From Spirochaetales bacterium (GTDB lineage: Bacteria > Spirochaetota > Spirochaetia > Treponematales > Treponemataceae): a DNA stretch of 64,000 bases. Location: NCBI GenBank assembly GCA_029098225.1, contig JAQXNX010000016.1:1-64000 (forward strand), written 5' to 3'. A program made the position numbers and the translations under genes. Of this stretch, positions 62,182-64,000 are shown piece by piece. Position 1 is the first letter of the stretch. The number at the start of each line of letters is the position of its first letter. Below the pieces are notes generated by a model. The model was not told where the DNA came from and made no database searches. It saw nothing but the letters and a program-made list of their open reading frames with translations.

Positions 62182-62299
62182 TTACTCAGCAAAATCGATT
62201 ACATAAGCTGTTACAGTATTTAATATTTTTTCTTCATCCACTTCTTCTTATAATTCTTTTATTATACTGACTATTTTTGAATTAACTATATCTGAGATT
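62182..62299 (-). pseudogene. Broken gene tail
   Basis: In one frame the minus strand reads KTSEISDIVNSKIVSIIKEL, stop, then EEVDEEKILNTVTAYVIDFAE and a stop at 62182-62184. The second part looks like a real C-terminus with one internal stop. It follows the Imm74-like frame directly and may be the degraded end of a different immunity gene. Confidence 0.35.
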
Positions 62300-62473
62300 T
62301 CAGATGTCTTTTTTGTCTTCTTCAGTTAATGGCTCATTTTCCGGTGTAAGCCAGTTGGTCATTGAACTCTTATAGCAGACAAATCCGCCGATTATCATTT
62401 CACCTGCGATTCGTGCTGTTCTGCCGTCGATTTCTACGTCTATGTATGTGTTGGTTCCGGTTATTTTTGTCAT
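62300..62473 (-). CDS. Imm74-like immunity protein, C-terminus altered
   Basis: 57 residues from an ATG with GGAAG upstream: MTKITGTNTYIDVEIDGRTA, RIAGEMIIGGFVCYKSSMTN, WLTPENEPLTEEDKKDI. The pattern (IDVEIxGRxARIxGE, GGFV.Y.SS..NW, EP.TEE.K..I) matches Imm74-type immunity proteins as I recall them. Compared with the fragment at 60938, it stops after EEDKKDI and lacks the QKVTEKTAGSHMVITFE end, so it is probably truncated. It lies 27 bases after the stop of the 62501 gene. Confidence 0.5.
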   Translation of the reverse strand: MTKITGTNTYIDVEIDGRTARIAGEMIIGGFVCYKSSMTNWLTPENEPLTEEDKKDI

Positions 62474-62500
62474 AATTCTTCCTTAATTTTTTTGATGATA

Positions 62501-63094
62501 TTATTCTACTTGTACTTCTTCAAACGCAATACCTATAAGACCAGCTTCTTCTATAGCTTGTTTGGCGGTTTCAGTACATAATAAATACAGCTTTTTTTCT
62601 TGTAAAATAAAGAAATGATCTGATGTATTTTTTTGTAATTTTTCTTTATCTATAACTAATTTTTCTATATGAGAAACGAACTCTTTTCCAGTTACAAAAC
62701 TTGTATCTGTTTCGAAATCTGATTTCTCATAATTTAGTAAATCATATTCTGGAAAAATAATCGTATAATAATTATCCCATATTTCTAAACTTTTATTTTT
62801 TTCTAAATATTGTTTTTTATTTTTTCCATTATAATAAATTTTACTTTCAAATGCTTTAATGTTTTTATTATTACTTGCAATAATTTTATAAAACTTTTTA
62901 GATACAACATTGCCTTCAGCCAATGGAAAATCATGTGGATTATTTGTATTATTCGTATAATAACATATAGGAAGATTGTGAACTTCCTTAAATGAATTTA
63001 AGTATAATTTTTCGTTAATCCAATCAGAAATATCACAAATTCTTAATTCACAAAATTTTATCATTGCAGCTTTTGTAATTTTATAAATTTTCAT
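62501..63094 (-). CDS. Imm11/DUF1629-like immunity-type protein, paralogue B
   Basis: 197 residues. It starts MKIYKITKAAMIKFCELRIC, contains NPHDFPLAEGNVVSKKFYKIIA and YTIIFPEYDLLNYEKSDFETD, shared with paralogue A (YTIIFPKYKLLNLSKSDYETD), and ends LCTETAKQAIEEAGLIGIAF. The 3' ~75 bases of DNA are nearly identical to paralogue A, whereas the middle differs, which suggests recombination or gene conversion at the ends. With the Imm74-like gene it forms a unit present twice in the island. Confidence 0.5.
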   Translation of the reverse strand: MKIYKITKAAMIKFCELRICDISDWINEKLYLNSFKEVHNLPICYYTNNTNNPHDFPLAEGNVVSKKFYKIIASNNKNIKAFESKIYYNGKNKKQYLEKNKSLEIWDNYYTIIFPEYDLLNYEKSDFETDTSFVTGKEFVSHIEKLVIDKEKLQKNTSDHFFILQEKKLYLLCTETAKQAIEEAGLIGIAFEEVQVE

Positions 63095-63136
63095 TATTTT
63101 TTTTCCTTATTTTTTAATCCTTTAATTTTTTAGCGA

Positions 63137-63634
63137 TTACTTTTTTGTTTTCTCTTTCAGATAATTATACACATCTGTACGCCCATATTGTCTAGCATAT
63201 TCCATTGCATCACAATTTTCTATTTCACCAATATCATATTTAGCTGTTATATCTATACCGTGGTTTATTAGTTTAATTGCAATTTCATCCTGTTCATTAC
63301 TAATTGCTGCAAATAAAGGATTTGCTTCAAAAGATGAAACATCAAGTTTTGCACCTTTAGACAAAAGCAAATCAACAATGTTTGTATATCCACGAAGAGA
63401 TGCTTCAACTAATGGTGACTCTTCCAATCCACCACCAAGATTCACATCACTGCCTTTTTCTATTAAATATTGAGCAATTTCATATTTACCTTTTCTACAT
63501 GCAATAGAAAGGATAGTTCCATATGGAGTTATATCATTTAAAATTTCTTGCTTATTTTTTAATAAATCTTTAATTCCATCTATATTATCTTCATATAGTA
63601 AGGTTATAAAAATTTCAAGTTCTTCTTTTTTCAT
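63137..63634 (-). CDS. Ankyrin-repeat protein
   Basis: 165 residues, no signal peptide. At least four ankyrin repeats: TPYGTILSIACRKGKYEIAQ, SPLVEASLRGYTNIVDLLLS, NPLFAAISNEQDEIAIKLIN, CDAMEYARQYGRTDVYNYLK. The last ~65 residues are nearly the same as those of the neighbour at 63688, so the two arose by duplication. Ankyrin proteins occur among immunity proteins of toxin systems, which fits the setting, but direct evidence is lacking. Confidence 0.75.
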   Translation of the reverse strand: MKKEELEIFITLLYEDNIDGIKDLLKNKQEILNDITPYGTILSIACRKGKYEIAQYLIEKGSDVNLGGGLEESPLVEASLRGYTNIVDLLLSKGAKLDVSSFEANPLFAAISNEQDEIAIKLINHGIDITAKYDIGEIENCDAMEYARQYGRTDVYNYLKEKTKK

Positions 63635-63687
63635 ATATTTTATTAATTCTAACGATTATTTATTTGTTTTTCTCCAATTATTTATAA

Positions 63688-64000
63688 TTATTTTCCGAGT
63701 TTTTCTTTGATATAGTCATAAACTTCAGTAAGACCATACTGTCTTGCATATTCCATTGCATCACAATTTTTTATTTCTCCAATATTATATTTCGCAGTGG
63801 TATCTATCCCCATGTCTATAAGATATTTTGCAATTTCATTATGTCGCTTATAAATTGCTGCAAATAATGCATTTGCTTCAAATGTTTTTGCTGTTAGCTC
63901 GACACCAGATTCGATAAGCAATTGTACAATCCTTAAATTTCCATTATGCACTGCATCTGTTAGAATTGAAGTTCCGGCTAGACCTCCAACATAATTTATG
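63688..64000 (-). CDS. Ankyrin-repeat protein (partial at window edge)
   Basis: The frame stays open past an in-frame GTG at 63951 to the window edge, reading INYVGGLAGTSILTDAVHNG, NLRIVQLLIESGVELTAKTF, ANALFAAIYKRHNEIAKYLI and DAMEYARQYGLTEVYDYIKEK. So the true start is upstream of the window and the GTG is internal. Three repeats are visible. Tandem paralogue of the 63137 gene. Confidence 0.75.
   Translation of the reverse strand, partial: INYVGGLAGTSILTDAVHNGNLRIVQLLIESGVELTAKTFEANALFAAIYKRHNEIAKYLIDMGIDTTAKYNIGEIKNCDAMEYARQYGLTEVYDYIKEKLGK

Overview
The window reads as chromosomal DNA of a low-GC spirochaete, most likely a free-living or gut-type Treponema. Reasons: a very long protein with an acidic N-terminal half, one membrane segment and a TPR tail that matches the spirochaete flagellar-collar protein FlcA; a DUF2259 secreted protein; many sec-secreted or lipoprotein genes of Treponema style; and spirochaete-type acetate kinase, ThyX and bL25. 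Unlike T. pallidum, this organism makes its own tryptophan, branched-chain amino acids and sulfur amino acids.

Layout. 1-3.0 kb: 5' part of an RHS/YD-repeat polymorphic-toxin-type gene running off the left edge. 3.2-10.7 kb: DUF2259 protein, a 7-TM protein, a CTP-dependent lipid-kinase-like protein, FlcA and a CBM48-like secreted protein. 10.7-13.9 kb: ffh, gpsA, ndk. 14.0-20.8 kb: a compact trp operon in which seven activities are packed into four proteins (TrpE, TrpG-TrpD, TrpC-TrpF-TrpB, TrpA), behind a strong promoter with two matching palindromic operators. 21.1-24.4 kb: CapA-like protein, a tRNA cluster (Lys, Arg, Ser, Ser) with a duplicated tRNA 3' tail, and a DUF308 protein. 24.5-33.5 kb: thyX, SH3 lipoprotein, ABC-F protein, Y-family polymerase with a YolD-like partner, S41 protease, MFS transporter. 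33.7-37.3 kb: O-acetylhomoserine sulfhydrylase behind a leader that encodes a short peptide with two adjacent cysteine codons, then a LacI-sensor/GGDEF protein. 37.4-43.6 kb: ackA, secreted proteins, ilvC and an unusual set of tandem and inverted repeats copied from the ilvC 3' end. 43.6-49.5 kb: an ABC ATPase, two FtsX/MacB-type permeases, a LolA-like periplasmic protein and an outer-membrane barrel, which look like one envelope export system. 49.7-60.7 kb: PpiD-like chaperone, MptE/Maf-like glycosyltransferase, lepA, HtrA-like lipoprotein, a secreted Asp-rich protein, tilS with an in-frame heptapeptide repeat, and bL25. 60.7-64.0 kb: an AT-rich accessory island of duplicated, partly broken immunity-like genes and ankyrin genes, a poly-immunity locus.

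Recurring themes. (1) Several genes lack a Shine-Dalgarno sequence and start 6-9 bases after a good -10 box (ndk, Y-polymerase, GGDEF protein, LolD-like ATPase, the 7-TM protein and a secreted protein), suggesting leaderless mRNAs. (2) The trp and metY promoters each carry two copies of a promoter-specific palindrome, one over the -35 box and one just past the start site. (3) Intergenic gaps hold GC-rich hairpin sequences that recur within the window.

All functional calls are from reading motifs by eye; no database search was possible.
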